Shown here in pieces: positions 21,729 to 32,655 of a stretch of DNA of 64,000 nucleotides. Source of the stretch: Rhytidiadelphus loreus (Eukaryota; Streptophyta; Bryopsida; Hypnales; Hylocomiaceae); the NCBI GenBank assembly GCA_947034895.1, contig OX344764.1, forward strand, positions 45,737,348 through 45,801,347. The letters are read 5' to 3'. The notes under the pieces are model-generated. The model worked only from the letters and a program-made list of their open reading frames with translations, made no database searches and was not told the DNA's origin. Position 1 is the stretch's first letter. Each line of letters opens with the position of its first letter. The position numbers and the translations under genes were made by a program.

Positions 21729-23222
21729 TTACGCGATTGCGATCGTCATGAAGCAATCCGCATAAATCTCACTGTCACGCTGCGATCTACAAATATCCCG
21801 CCGAAGCAACTCCATGATTTTCTCCGTCGGAACGCCGTCATTCTTCAACCCCTGCACGACGGCGAACCGACGGTGATCCCTCCGTCGAAAATATTCATCA
21901 TCAATTCGAGATCCCGCAAGTAGATTGATAGAGGACGCATCTCTCTCGTGAATTTGCAAATGCGTGGCGACTTTCTTCCCGAGAATCGAGCTTTTGTGAA
22001 CCAAGAAACTGAGCAGCACTGAATCCCCTCGAAACGGTGTCCTGCTCTTGCGCAGAATCGCAACGCGCACAATTTCCGTGGCCATTGCGATCGCCAGTGT
22101 GCGTACTTGGTGCGTGCCGCCCAAGATCACCCCCGCGCTGATGAGCTTCCGCGTCTTGTCGCCCTCCTCCACGCTCTTCCCATACAGCCTTTCCATTGGG
22201 GGGATTCGAGACCATTGCTGGTTTGTGGAGAACAGATGTACGCTTGTGTCTTTCCGTTTCAAAGTTGAGAATGCGTCGTTGAGAATGAAGACGCCCGTGA
22301 CTTCCGTGAGGAAGACGTGACGGTAGCGGTGGCGCACCATGCCCAACAAGATTTGGTAGCACAGCCAGCGACGTAAGACGGCGGGTGAGGAGTCCATGAA
22401 TCCGCGAAGAGTGTCATCGGGGTCAAGCTCTTGCATGTCAAATCCCACAACGGCGCCCAAATGTTGCCCACCTAAATTCGAAATGTTGCGCGCCGAATTT
22501 TCCTCACGACCGATCGTCTTCTTCTTCCCCCAGACAGACTCCTGCATGGCGAAATCCGACATTCCGCGAGTGTACGCACCAGAATTGAAGGCGCTTAGGG
22601 TTGCGTCTCCGGTGGCGCTTGCGCTTTTCGTCGCGAGCAGTTTCTGAAAGAATTGCTCCTCCTCGTGAATCACTTCACGAAGCTCCGGTGACAAAGGGCG
22701 CCAGGGGAACAGCAACACGACGTCGGCGCGCGCGGGGGTTCCACTCCGATGCCACCCTCGTAAAAAGAAACGAAGATCCTCGGCTGTTGTGCTTTCAGTC
22801 AAATGTGCAACGACAAGTTCCGGCATGGCGCGTGTTCCTTGGCGAAACAACGTTCCTAATCCTTCCAGCGCGCCAAATGATTCATCTTCTTGCTCCAATT
22901 CTTCTGTACCCAATATTGCGCTTCCCAGGAGAGCTTGGTTGCGAATTTTGTACGGGAAAGTGACAAGCAAGCGTGGATCCTCAGAGGGATACAACGACGA
23001 CGCAAGCAGGAAGAGCAGCACCAGGGTGGAACAAATAATGAACGCACCCGTACACGCGGTGGATTTTGCCTTGCGGTTGCTGCTGCTGATGGTGATACTG
23101 GAAGTTCTGTAGATGGTTTTCGTGCTTTTCGAGTCGGAGTCTGCGCGTTCCACGATTAGCATCGCCATGCTGGGCGCCTTACGCATTGGTACAGTTGTCG
23201 CATGAAGACTAGAGTCGTACAT
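21729..23222 (-). CDS. Type II single-pass membrane protein, DUF7780-like
   Basis: The frame encodes 497 aa in one exon. The N-terminal ~50 residues are polar with basic SNRKAK just before a hydrophobic segment (~58-77, GAFIICSTLVLLFLLASSLY). This predicts a short cytosolic tail and a large lumenal or extracellular domain. Residues ~137-210 contain VVAHLTESTTAEDLRFFLRG and the ARADVVLLFPW stretch. The signature HLGAVVGFDMQELDPDDTLR (~255-273), with the following RRWLCYQILLGMVRHRYRHV and ISAGVILGGTHQVRTLAIAM, matches what I recall of the plant DUF7780 group (Arabidopsis At4g12700/At2g04280, annotated as calcium-ion-binding). The layout resembles a Golgi glycosyltransferase, but I see no clear DxD donor-binding motif, so no enzyme activity is claimed. 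The gene is flanked by tandem arrays on both sides (21384-21711 and 23320-23525). Its coding GC content is far above the surroundings. Confidence 0.7.
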   Translation of the reverse strand: MYDSSLHATTVPMRKAPSMAMLIVERADSDSKSTKTIYRTSSITISSSNRKAKSTACTGAFIICSTLVLLFLLASSLYPSEDPRLLVTFPYKIRNQALLGSAILGTEELEQEDESFGALEGLGTLFRQGTRAMPELVVAHLTESTTAEDLRFFLRGWHRSGTPARADVVLLFPWRPLSPELREVIHEEEQFFQKLLATKSASATGDATLSAFNSGAYTRGMSDFAMQESVWGKKKTIGREENSARNISNLGGQHLGAVVGFDMQELDPDDTLRGFMDSSPAVLRRWLCYQILLGMVRHRYRHVFLTEVTGVFILNDAFSTLKRKDTSVHLFSTNQQWSRIPPMERLYGKSVEEGDKTRKLISAGVILGGTHQVRTLAIAMATEIVRVAILRKSRTPFRGDSVLLSFLVHKSSILGKKVATHLQIHERDASSINLLAGSRIDDEYFRRRDHRRFAVVQGLKNDGVPTEKIMELLRRDICRSQRDSEIYADCFMTIAIA

Positions 23223-23319
23223 TGACGTAATTCAACGGGATACAACATCGTCCATCGCGATCAATCCCGCAAACCGTCTATGCGAAAAAAGACCCGTTTC
23301 AACAATCTTACTGCCTATC

Positions 23320-23525
23320 TACTCTCTATCTAAAGATGCGATTGTAGCTCTCTGCAATCCTGCAAACCACAATGCAAAAAGTCCTTTTCATCGATCCATC
23401 TCTGGATCTTCAACCTAAAGGTGCGATTCTAGCTCCCTGCAATTCTGCAAAGTCATAAATGCAAACCCCTGTTGGATCAGTCTTTCTATCTTCGACCTAA
23501 AGATGAGATTCGAGTTCCAGGGGAG
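23320..23525. repeat. ~84-bp tandem repeat upstream of the DUF7780-like gene
   Basis: CTAAAGATGCGATTGTAGCT (about 23331), CCTAAAGGTGCGATTCTAGC (about 23415) and CCTAAAGATGAGATTCGAGT (about 23499) begin successive units, each followed by a CTGCAATYCTGCAAA block in the first two. The array lies 100-300 bases upstream of the start codon at 23222, in the presumed promoter or leader. Confidence 0.75.
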
Positions 23526-24344
23526 CCTCGTTAGAATCGCACCCATCTCGACGCTCCAAGAATAAGAAGCATAGCTCTGGAATGAAGATCGAGTCTAGTA
23601 AAGGCTCGTCTGTTGCGTTTGAATTTCAGATTGAGGTTCATCGTCTTTCAGTCTGAGGTTGGGTTTGGAATTAGATTGAATTCTCAATCCAAGCAAACAG
23701 TTTAGAAAAAGAATCCACACTTCTGACCCGGCTTGCAAATGAATGTTTCATGGAGCTTACAATTGAGGCGACATGTGCTTGTGCATATGTGAGAAAGTAT
23801 ACCAAGGATTCGGTTCCCAATTGTACTCTTCTTTGAATTTACGTACGCGTGCTTCGTCCGGGGGGGGAGACCGGCTTTAGCAATTGCGGCACTTCAGTGT
23901 TGAAAATAGGCTGCAATTGACTGGGAGATGAGAGACACAGGAGTGTAGGTTAACTTTGTCAAGACACGGGCAGCCTAAAAGTGTCCAATGGATGACAAAA
24001 AGTCCTTCTTATGGAAGATAGAAGTGCAGATGTTCATCCGTGGAATTTTGTGTGAAAAGGGGAGGTCGTGCACAATAGTTTGACCTTCAATGAGTGCTCT
24101 TGGTGTTTTGTTAAACAAATGATTCACATGGTACCAAAAAGGATGATTTCCACATTGACTAATTTGGTATTTAAGGGTTAATTGTATGAGGTCTTTGGGG
24201 AAATTAGCAAAGAAAGTGACATGATTTGTGAAGGCCTCTATAATTATTATCTTTTAGCTTGCTTTTAAACAATGTTTATTTTTGGTCGTCCCTAATCCAA
24301 ATTTAGATATTTTTTTGTCTTTTTAAGTGATTCTTGATGTTCTA
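23526..24344. other. Upstream flank of the DUF7780-like gene grading into AT-rich DNA
   Basis: GC falls after about 23880. No gene or discrete repeat is supported. Confidence 0.35.
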
Positions 24345-24660
24345 CCAATAACAACTAGTGTGCCCTATGCCATTGCCAGTTGCCACAGTATAATAAAAGA
24401 AAAGTAAAAGCATTTTGTTTATTTTTAATTCATGGAAACTTCAGAATTCAATATACTTTTTGCCATGAGTCGAAACACCACAAAACCAAGTCCGTGCACC
24501 CCTTGTCATAAAGAGATTTCTAACAAGTCCGTGCATCCCTTGTCATAAAGAGATTTCTAACAGTACCAAGAATGTGATCGGGGGGGCATACAATTTTGAA
24601 GATCTCACTATAACAAACAAAATAAAATATGGTATCTTAATATAGTTAAAAAAAAAGCTA
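24345..24660. repeat. Dispersed repeat with an internal 37-bp duplication
   Basis: Shared with 55060-55500: AATTCAATAT, then CCGTGCACCCC or similar, a CCAAGAAYGTGATCGGGGG block and GAAGATCTCAC. Within it, AAGTCCGTGCAYCCCTTGTC plus CATAAAGAG is duplicated with period 37 (24488-24561). The nature of the element is unknown. Confidence 0.65.
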
Positions 24661-24897
24661 ATTTAATGTATGGATATTCTCAAGTTTTAATTCTACATCA
24701 ATCAAAACTTAGTAAAATATTTGATGGGCCATTTTGTTGTGTAGACTTTAGATATTTTGAACACTTTTTTGAATGGATCATATGAAACTTTTTCTTCCAT
24801 ATAAGTTTTTTTTATCAACATACTATGTACATGTGAACCAATAGTTATGAATGTCACAATTTTGCAAAAAGTATATATGTTTATTTAAATTGATTAA

Positions 24898-25798
24898 TCC
24901 CCAAAGAACCAAGAGTCCTATCAAGGAACCTTTTGAAGGTTTTGGAAGGTTTCTATGATCTCAATTTTTGGCGTGATTTTTTGAAGTTTTTTATTTGATG
25001 ATAGAAAAATTCATTTGCTTTGGGAGAATATAATTTTTATATCAATCGATGCTTGGGGGCAGAAGTTATTTTACTCAAGCTCAAAATGGAGGTGGCTAGG
25101 TAGCACAAAAAATCACAGACCTCAAAATTTGATTAAAAAAGAAATTTGTCATAAAAAATGTTTTAGTCTACATGGAAAACTTTGATTCATTTTGTTTGGA
25201 CTAATGATGAGAAAGCTATGGAGAATCTTATTTTGGGGGCAATTAAAACATCTTCTTCAAAAAATAATTTGTAGGATACATTTCCAAATTCAATTTTCAC
25301 AATTTTTCAAAAAAAAAAGTTCCATATCGTTTAGTTTTCTTGCTATTGGAGTTAGTGTGTTTCAATTCCATCTTAGAGCTACTAATGATTTAGTTTTTCC
25401 TTCTATCTTAGACCTACTTCTACTTAACAATTCTTGTAAGAATGAAAATCATATTTTTTTCTTGCAATTTTTTTTGTAAGACCTACAACTCAATTCTTCA
25501 ACATATAAATTTTTTAATTCAAAATCTATTTTGAAATGATTTTAAGTAAAAAGGATTCAAAATTTAAAATCTAAATAGATAAGGTTCAAGAAAAAAGTTT
25601 TCTTCATTTTAAATGCAAACATCTTGCAATCTACAAGGTGAAAGTTTCTGAAATTTCTTCCACACAATCTCATACTAGTTAGGTGCAAGATCCTATGGTT
25701 AGATATGTGAATAAAGTAAAATAAAAATTTAAAGTTTTGCACTTTGCAATAGAAATGACAATTTTGAGTGATTTTTGACACAAAAAAAAGGCTTTGGT
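24898..25798. mobile_element. TTAA-family non-autonomous transposon (~901 bp)
   Basis: TTAA lies at 24894-24897 and 25799-25802. The left terminus is TCCCCAAAGAACCAAGAG and the right is GCTTTGGTCCTTTAGGGG. The interior is collinear with 16080-16999 (GATTCATTTTGTTTGGAC, TAGTGTGTTTCAATTCCATC, CTCATACTAGTTAGGTGCAA). No transposase frame. Confidence 0.8.
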
Positions 25799-25802
25799 CC
25801 TT

Positions 25803-27114
25803 TAGGGGTTAAATTTTTTTAATCAACGTATTATTTACATTTGTAAACCAATATTTATAAATGCCATACTTTTGAACTTTCTACAGATAAGTAAGGTAAC
25901 TACTAACACCTAAAATCACACAAATAAGCTCTATGGCATATTAGCCGATATGCTTAGAAAATGAACAATCATTTTTGCACAATCATTGGTAAAGGACTAT
26001 AAATCAAAATGCAAGTGGTTCCATAATTTTTGGAAGCATTGTGAATTAGTTACAAATTTTCAAAGATGCAAGCTATAGGAGGCTAAAAGTTTAATGTAGG
26101 TGATGCCAAAATCCATTTGATGCACAATTAAGAAATGACACTAGTGGTATTGAAACATGTCATGGAGAAGAAGTTAAAACTAAAAAAAGTGTACCTACAA
26201 TCAATCACTTGTAAGTTTGCCACTCGCCCCCTTCATGTGCAACACTATAAATAGGACCATTTACTATCCAAAATGACCCTCGACTCCACCTTACCCTTGT
26301 CTTTCTAGTGCTCACCATTTGGGGGTATCTTATGTGTTCACTTTCTTCAAAGTTCAAAAGTAGGGGGCAATTTTCAAAAGTGGTTGATTTTTGGTGTCAT
26401 TACCTTATTGATGTCCACCTAGATTTTATTAAGGTTCCGTGAAGTGCTCGGACGTCCATATCCTAGACAATGAACAGAGGGCTTGCAAACACTGTTTTGT
26501 CCAATTAACTTCTCATTCATCCAATGTAATACTAAATGTTGAAAAGACAATCTTCCTTAATGACCAATGACCAAATTGTGGTCAATGACCAAAGATATAA
26601 TTAAGCAAAAATGTGCCAAACTTTGAAAATGGATCAAGGCATGTAAGGGTCAAAGCATAAGCATGTTGGATCAGGTGATTTTACCTTAGCATTCATGTGT
26701 GTGTGAATGCAGACAAATAATTCAGTCAACGGAATTGAAACCTAAGTTTGCACGCATGATGTTTTTTCTTCCTTCAGCAGAATTGAAACCTAAGTTTGCA
26801 CGCATGGTAAAAGAGTGTGAACTGTGGGCTACGCTTGAACTCGTATTTCTTGGGACTTGCGCGCAGGGAGAATTGGCCCCTTCATTGTCCCGGTCAACTT
26901 TGGTTTGAAAAAAAAGCCCCCTGTGTTGTGCCAATTTTTTGGTAATTCTTGCGTCTCCACAGAGTAATTTGGGGCCTCTGATTGCAAATATGAATTCAGA
27001 ATTTCAAAAAAAAATTAAACCTTGCAAATAAAAAATTCCAAGGTTTGCCCTGGAGGGGCAATGAGGGGGGCAATTCACCCTGGCCGGGACTTGCTTGCAT
27101 TCAAGAAACGTGTT
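25803..27114. other. AT-rich intergenic DNA with small duplications
   Basis: There is no gene. A 27-bp direct repeat (GAATTGAAACCTAAGTTTGC plus ACGCATG) occurs at about 26730 and 26780. About 26440-26530 is a copy of the repeat that opens the window. About 26965-27090 is a copy of the one at 3500-3640. Confidence 0.5.
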
Positions 27115-28025
27115 CAATGGTAACCAGTCCAAAATCGCCACTTTTTACTATTGAGACTATCTACTACTATTAGAGTGGTCAGAATTTCACATGTTCTTGT
27201 TGGCAAGTGAAAGGAGATTCCAACACACCAGAGAATGTGGCATTCGGATATTGTATGCAAAAGTTATCAAGGAACAAAGTTTGCTTCTAAAAGTGTTTCT
27301 TCCACATAGGTACAGAACTGGTTTTGGAGATGTACACATAGTGAAGATGGCGCTTTTAAGGTCAGTGGCACATTTGGGTGTACCTACCTTACTAGGGGAT
27401 TGCTTCCAATTTTAATCTACAAAGTGTTGCGAGAGCCTATTCTTGTATAGAATCCATGTAAAACTCCCTTGCAACATGGGTTGTTATCAAGCTTGTTAAG
27501 TAGGTGGGCACGAGCCTTTTTTTTTTGGTTTTTGAAAAAGTCTAAGGATGGCGATCACTTAAAATTTGGTGAAGCATTTTATTTCTTTGTACATCCATCT
27601 TTTGTACTATAAAATACTTTTCAATCAAATTCATACATTTTTTCATCCAAATTGGACAATTTCATCCACATTTTAAATTGGATTGAAACTTTTCTGGCGA
27701 AAAAAAGATTTTCACTGTGAAATGGTGCTTTCTGGCTCTATTTTGTCCCAAAAAAAAGGGTTGGTGGGCACCCCAAAGTACGCCACTAACCCTAAATTGC
27801 CATCTTCATTGTATGTAAATCTCCAAAATCAATTATGTATGTATTTGGAAGAAACACTTTTAGAAGTAAACCTTGTTCTTTGCATACAATATCAAAATGT
27901 CGCATTCTTTGATGCATTGGAATTTCCTTTCACTTGCCAATTAAATATGAAATTTAAACAATCTATTAACAGTAATTAGGCACAATAGCAATTAGTGGCA
28001 ACTTTGGAAGTACCCACCTTAGGTG
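27115..28025. mobile_element. Long inverted repeat, arms of roughly 250-300 bp
   Basis: GGCAAGTGAAAGGAGATTCC at about 27203, followed by GCATTCGGATATTGTATGCA, is inverted at about 27886-27945 (TTGCATACAATATC, then GGAATTTCCTTTCACTTGCC). Similarity continues outward to GCCACTTTTT on the left and AGTGGCAACT on the right. Each arm ends in a GGTACCCACCTTA-like motif. A single, non-inverted relative lies at 29960-30330. It is probably a foldback-type transposon, class not assigned; boundaries approximate. Confidence 0.6.
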
Positions 28026-30792
28026 AATTTCTTTAGTTGACCTAATTCTATGGCCTTTCTACGTCATCACTTTTGTTTACAATACATTCTACATTCAAGC
28101 ACCAGTGTTCTTTTGGGTTTTTTTGGACCAATGGTTATGTGGCCTTTCTTTCAAGAAAGCTATGAGTTTCCTAATTCCTTCATTTTGGGGGTTCCTGTAT
28201 TGAAGGAGGCCAATTTAGAATATGCAATTTTGAGTATGTAATTTTTGTATGTGCTGACTTGGCATGATGGATGAAATGAGATTTTGGAAACATTGTGACA
28301 ATGGTATGCAAGGCCATGATTCTTGTCTGGCATTTTAAAACATATTTATCCTCTTTGTTCTATAAGCTTGAAGATGTCCATTTTTTTGACACAATTGGGC
28401 ATTAAATTGCCTAAAAAAACATTGTGCAAGACCACTCAATTATTCCTTTAATTTGGAGGGACTTCCATACAGTGATGGATCTTCTTGTATCACTAAAAAA
28501 ACTGGAGTCAGGGTTTAGGGTTTAGAGCGTGCTTTTAATTAACTGCACAGGCCAGTTGACACAGAAATTATCAACTCCTCTCTACTTTTTGAACGTTATT
28601 GAGTTGGTAGGAGAGTCCATGTGTCACTTCCTAATGGGCTCTTGGTCCATGGATTTGAGGATTATCGTAGTAATAAGGTAGGAGGCTCAAACTCCGTTTG
28701 GGCATTTAGAACCGCCCCTATAAATGGTATTGGAATGGGCTGGAGGTGGTTCTTGAATTGACCTTCGTTGTCATCAAATGAATCAAGAAAAATATTATTT
28801 ATTATTGCAAGAGCCAATCAATTTCCTTTCTTTTCCCATTTCTATTTAGAAGTTGCAGTGAACACTTTATGAAAGACCTAGGATCACAAACAGGGACCTA
28901 CAACACATCTCGTTTGAAAATTCATAACTAATTCAAAAATGATCCAAAAAATATGAAACAACTTGGGTTAGATGCCAATTCTTCTTCTCTTTCAAGGAAA
29001 ATTTATTCAAAAATATTTTGAGCAGTTCCACCTGCCCAAAATTCAGTTCCAGTGCTTAGATGGTCAGTTTATGATCCAATTACCGTAAGCATGCTGCCAA
29101 GGAATTCTATTTGATCCATTATGTTTGTAATTAGTACCTTGTTTTCGATCAATGGAAGGGTTTTAAAATGAAGGAGAAGGATGATGGATTTAAAACTCCT
29201 TTTGGCTAGCAAATGAACACCAATTCTGGCAGCAGGTCCCCAATTCTACTCATGTCCCTTACATAATCATAAAATCAAGTGTAAATTAACACTTAAAGGA
29301 TGTGACCCCCCTTTATCAAGGTACGTAGTCACCAAAATGTTTGGATTATTGGACCAATAAGTGCATTCTTTGCCTTTCTATAGTGAACAATCTAGTCATC
29401 TATCAACCACTTTTTGGCCTCAATGTTGTTTTAAGTGTCTAAAAGTCAACATGGTACTTGAAAGGAAAAGGAAATTGAGATTTCGGGTAAAGGAAGAACC
29501 TCCAATTGAATGCAACTCTATGCACAATTACAATGTCACTTATACTTGCACATGTAGCCAACCAGTACATGGGAGTTGGGAATCACTCATAACATTGCTA
29601 AACCAAGTGAGGTACCTCCCTTAGGTGGAGGTATAATTTCCCCTAAGATACCTTTTGGGGAAATTGAGTTAGAATGCTCAAAATCTAATTGGTTGGGCTT
29701 AGAATGTAATTCGTTGTGTTTTCAGACTTGGGAAAATCATTAGCTAGGGGCTCTTGATTTGGGAAGAGCAAAAGGGAACCTCCAACAATGGTGAACAATG
29801 TTATGTATGGTAAGCTAGCTAGTTATGTTACTAAATTATCTACAATCATGCTCTTCTTAGGATGCTGTGACTTAAATTGTAACTCTTTATTATGTACGCT
29901 TTTGCAAAAATAAAAACAAAGTTGAATTTAGGCCGTGAACACTCAATATAATGTGGGTACATCTAAAATTGCACACTTCCAAAAACCACCATCACTCTAC
30001 ATACATCTCCAAAATTAGTATGTGCCTATATAGAAGAAACAATTGTAGAACTACCAAAATAAATTTTGACCCTTCATAACTTTTACATACATTATCCAAA
30101 TGTTGCATTCTTCAAATTGCATTGAAACCTCCTTTCACTTGGCAACAAGAAAAAAGGTGAAAATTCACAAGTCTAATATTAGTAATTAGGCAGCTGCAGG
30201 AGCAAAAAGTGTCGGTTCGTGAAATCAGCCTCTCTACTTGACGGAAACCCTTGCAGTGTGTTGTTCAACACCCTTGTGTCAAAGCAAAACAAAAAAAAGT
30301 GGCGGTTTGGGGGTACCCACCTTACCCAAGTTGAGCAATGAAATTGCCAAAAAATTGTTGATGTGCTCCTGTGAGCAACTTCCAGCATGCTATTTCTGCT
30401 TGCCATTTTTTATTTTTTTATTTATTTTTATTTCAGTGTAACTACCACCCAGTGTCACCTCATTTGGACGCTCAACTTGAACCTCAGAAAGACTCGAGAA
30501 AAAGGGTTCCAAACGGAAGTGCAAATGGCACTGTTCACATTGCGGATTCATTTGGGGGCAGTTTTGTCTGGACTGGTGGGGCAAATTAATCAAGGTTAGT
30601 AGGGGTTAACTTTTAAACGACAGACCCAGCCGAGTTTCCAGAAAAACTCCTCTAATACTCATACTCAGACAGTTATGGTAAAACCACTGGTGGGATGCAT
30701 ACCCAACCAACTTGTGGGGTGCAACTATTCCAAATCAAGGCTGGAACAGGTTTCCAAACAAAGTTTGGAATGTTATTTTTTTTTTCTCCTTT
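28026..30792. other. Repeat-rich intergenic DNA, no gene seen
   Basis: 28506-28522 holds two telomere-like units (GGGTTTAGGGTTTAG). About 28680-29060 is a diverged member of the family at 44118-44530 (AAATATTATTTATTATTGCA, GAGCCAATCA, ATTCATAACTAATTC). About 29322-29470 resembles 37336-37450. About 29960-30330 resembles one arm of the 27115-28025 inverted repeat. The short frames are without domains. Confidence 0.5.
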
Positions 30793-31089
30793 ATGGGCAT
30801 TTTCGTTAAAATGGTGCCATTCCACTACTTTGGCAATTTTTACGGTTCGGACTGGGTGGTTTAAAATGTACAACTGTCCTAAATGTTTGGAATCTATAAC
30901 TTTCTTAGATGTATGAAATCTACATACATCTTAGATGTCACTTTTATATTTCAAATCGTACAATCTGAAATCTATATCAATCCTAGATTTTTGAAACCTA
31001 TACCAATCCTAGATGTCACTCTTATAGTTTGAACCAAGCGATCTGAAAATGGCACATGGAATACCGCCATTTTAACAAAAATTGCCCAT
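30793..31089. mobile_element. 297-bp MITE, same family as 9128-9375, CTTT target duplication
   Basis: Left end ATGGGCATTTTCGTTAAAAT and right end (inverted) ATGGGCAATTTTTGTTAAAA. The flanks are CTTT at 30789-30792 and CTTT at 31090-31093. The interior has repeated AAATCTATA/CATCTTAGATG blocks and no open frame. Termini are about 85 percent identical to each other, older than the perfect pair at 9128. Confidence 0.8.
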
Positions 31090-31093
31090 CTTT

Positions 31094-32651
31094 GCAAGGT
31101 TGGGACTACTAAGGTCATGGTACATGTCTTGAAGTAGTGAGCAAGAAAATAGGAAGTAGTGAGTAGGAAAGTGGTTATGGAATGATCCAAATTTGAAGAC
31201 TCTATATTAATATTGGGTATGCGTTGAGGTCAACTTTAGGCTTCCAAAACTCATAGTGATTTGAATTTATGGAGAAAGAAATCACAAAAAATTGGCAATG
31301 CCCCTCATTTCTATCTTTTCTATAGGGCAGTAAATGTACATTGCCTTCTACAGCTCTAGAACATGTGCAGAATCGCTTAAGTAGTCAACTATGGGTGGTT
31401 CTACCATACATGTGAACTTCCTTGGTTTCATTCTCTTGAATTGCCTTCACAAGGTGCATCTATCAACTGAAGTCTTGGGATTTGGAACCACAATTTGATT
31501 TCACAATTGAAAAGTTTGAAAAGAAAAAAAATTTGAATAATGGCTTTGAAGTTGCCCGTGGCCTTTACAAACGAGGAGGGCGGAACTCCTCCTCATTGAT
31601 TTGTCATTTGAACAAGCTATGTGATGCCCATTTAAAAAAGATTTTGTATGAGCTTTTTGATGAGAGTAGAGTATCCTTCACTCCAAAAGCTCAAAAGCCC
31701 CCAAGAAATAATTCACGAGCATGCCTTGGACTAATGCCTAGCCAATTGACTTTTTAAATTTATGAAGTTTAAAATTTTGGGTTTCTGTACTGTACAGTAC
31801 TGTACTAAGTTACGAATCAAACAATCATCGGAATTTCTCATGTAAACATAACCAAAGATAAAACTGTACCAAGAAGTGATGCAAGTCTTCTCAGCATCCA
31901 AGTGAACTCAGTCTTGTTTGGGACTGTTGGATTCTTTTGTTTTTTCAACATGAATGTTGAGACTAAAATTGCATATTCCTCAATGGGTGCTTCCATACTT
32001 CACGGTTAGATTGGAGGAGCCCAAAAGTGTTTGTCCTTTTGAACCAAGTTTTTTGAATCCTCAACATTACAAGAAGTTCACAATGACGCAAGCCATCTTA
32101 ATACCAACCACAACAAAGACTGATGAGTTTTAAATTCCAGCATCTACATTGAGCTCAGAGAAGCTTGCAAAGATTACAAGTCTTTCGAAAGACATAAGAA
32201 GTATTTCTGAATTGAACTACAAATCAGAGAATGAAATAAATTGGCCCAATTTCCAATCAACGAGAAGTTAGAATTCTGGGAGCAGTTACTGATGTTTGGA
32301 AACTTGGAATGTATATAATTCAGTCAAAGCTGTTGCAGATGACTAGTATCATCTGAGCATCTTTTAGCATTTGACCGTTTGGTGTGGTTTCCTGAAAGTT
32401 TTGAATGTGTGGTTAAGGTGGTTTGATAAAACTGAGTATGCCTTCTCTATGCTTCAATCCCATTTTATTGAAGAATCTGATATCAGCAGGCCACACCTCA
32501 CAGTCTTCAAAATGTGCTTTGTTAGACTTTTGTCCTTTGTTGTTCCTCACTGTATTGCCGAAAAATTTAAGTTGCAATTACCTTCATCCTGAAGTTCATA
32601 TGCAAAAACCATTTCCCTGTAGCAAATTTTCATTTCATTTGCTCCCAGAAA
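31094..32651. other. AT-rich intergenic DNA, no supported gene
   Basis: A 91-codon open frame at 31482-31757 has no recognisable domain, and I do not call it a gene. CTGTACTGTACAGTACTGTA at about 31785 is a short self-complementary GTAC/TGTA-rich run. Confidence 0.4.
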
Positions 32652-32655
32652 TTAA

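Noticed and set aside
21845..23159. Several 60-150-codon frames overlapping the DUF7780-like gene on both strands
   Set aside because: They are shadows of the long 497-codon frame, which alone shows a membrane segment and family motifs.
28506..28522. Telomere-like GGGTTTAGGGTTTAG
   Set aside because: There are only about two units, which is too few for an interstitial telomere. Single telobox-like motifs are frequent by chance.
31482..31757. A 91-codon Lys/Asn-rich open frame
   Set aside because: The composition is that of AT-rich intergenic DNA and no motif is recognisable. It is not enough to call a gene.
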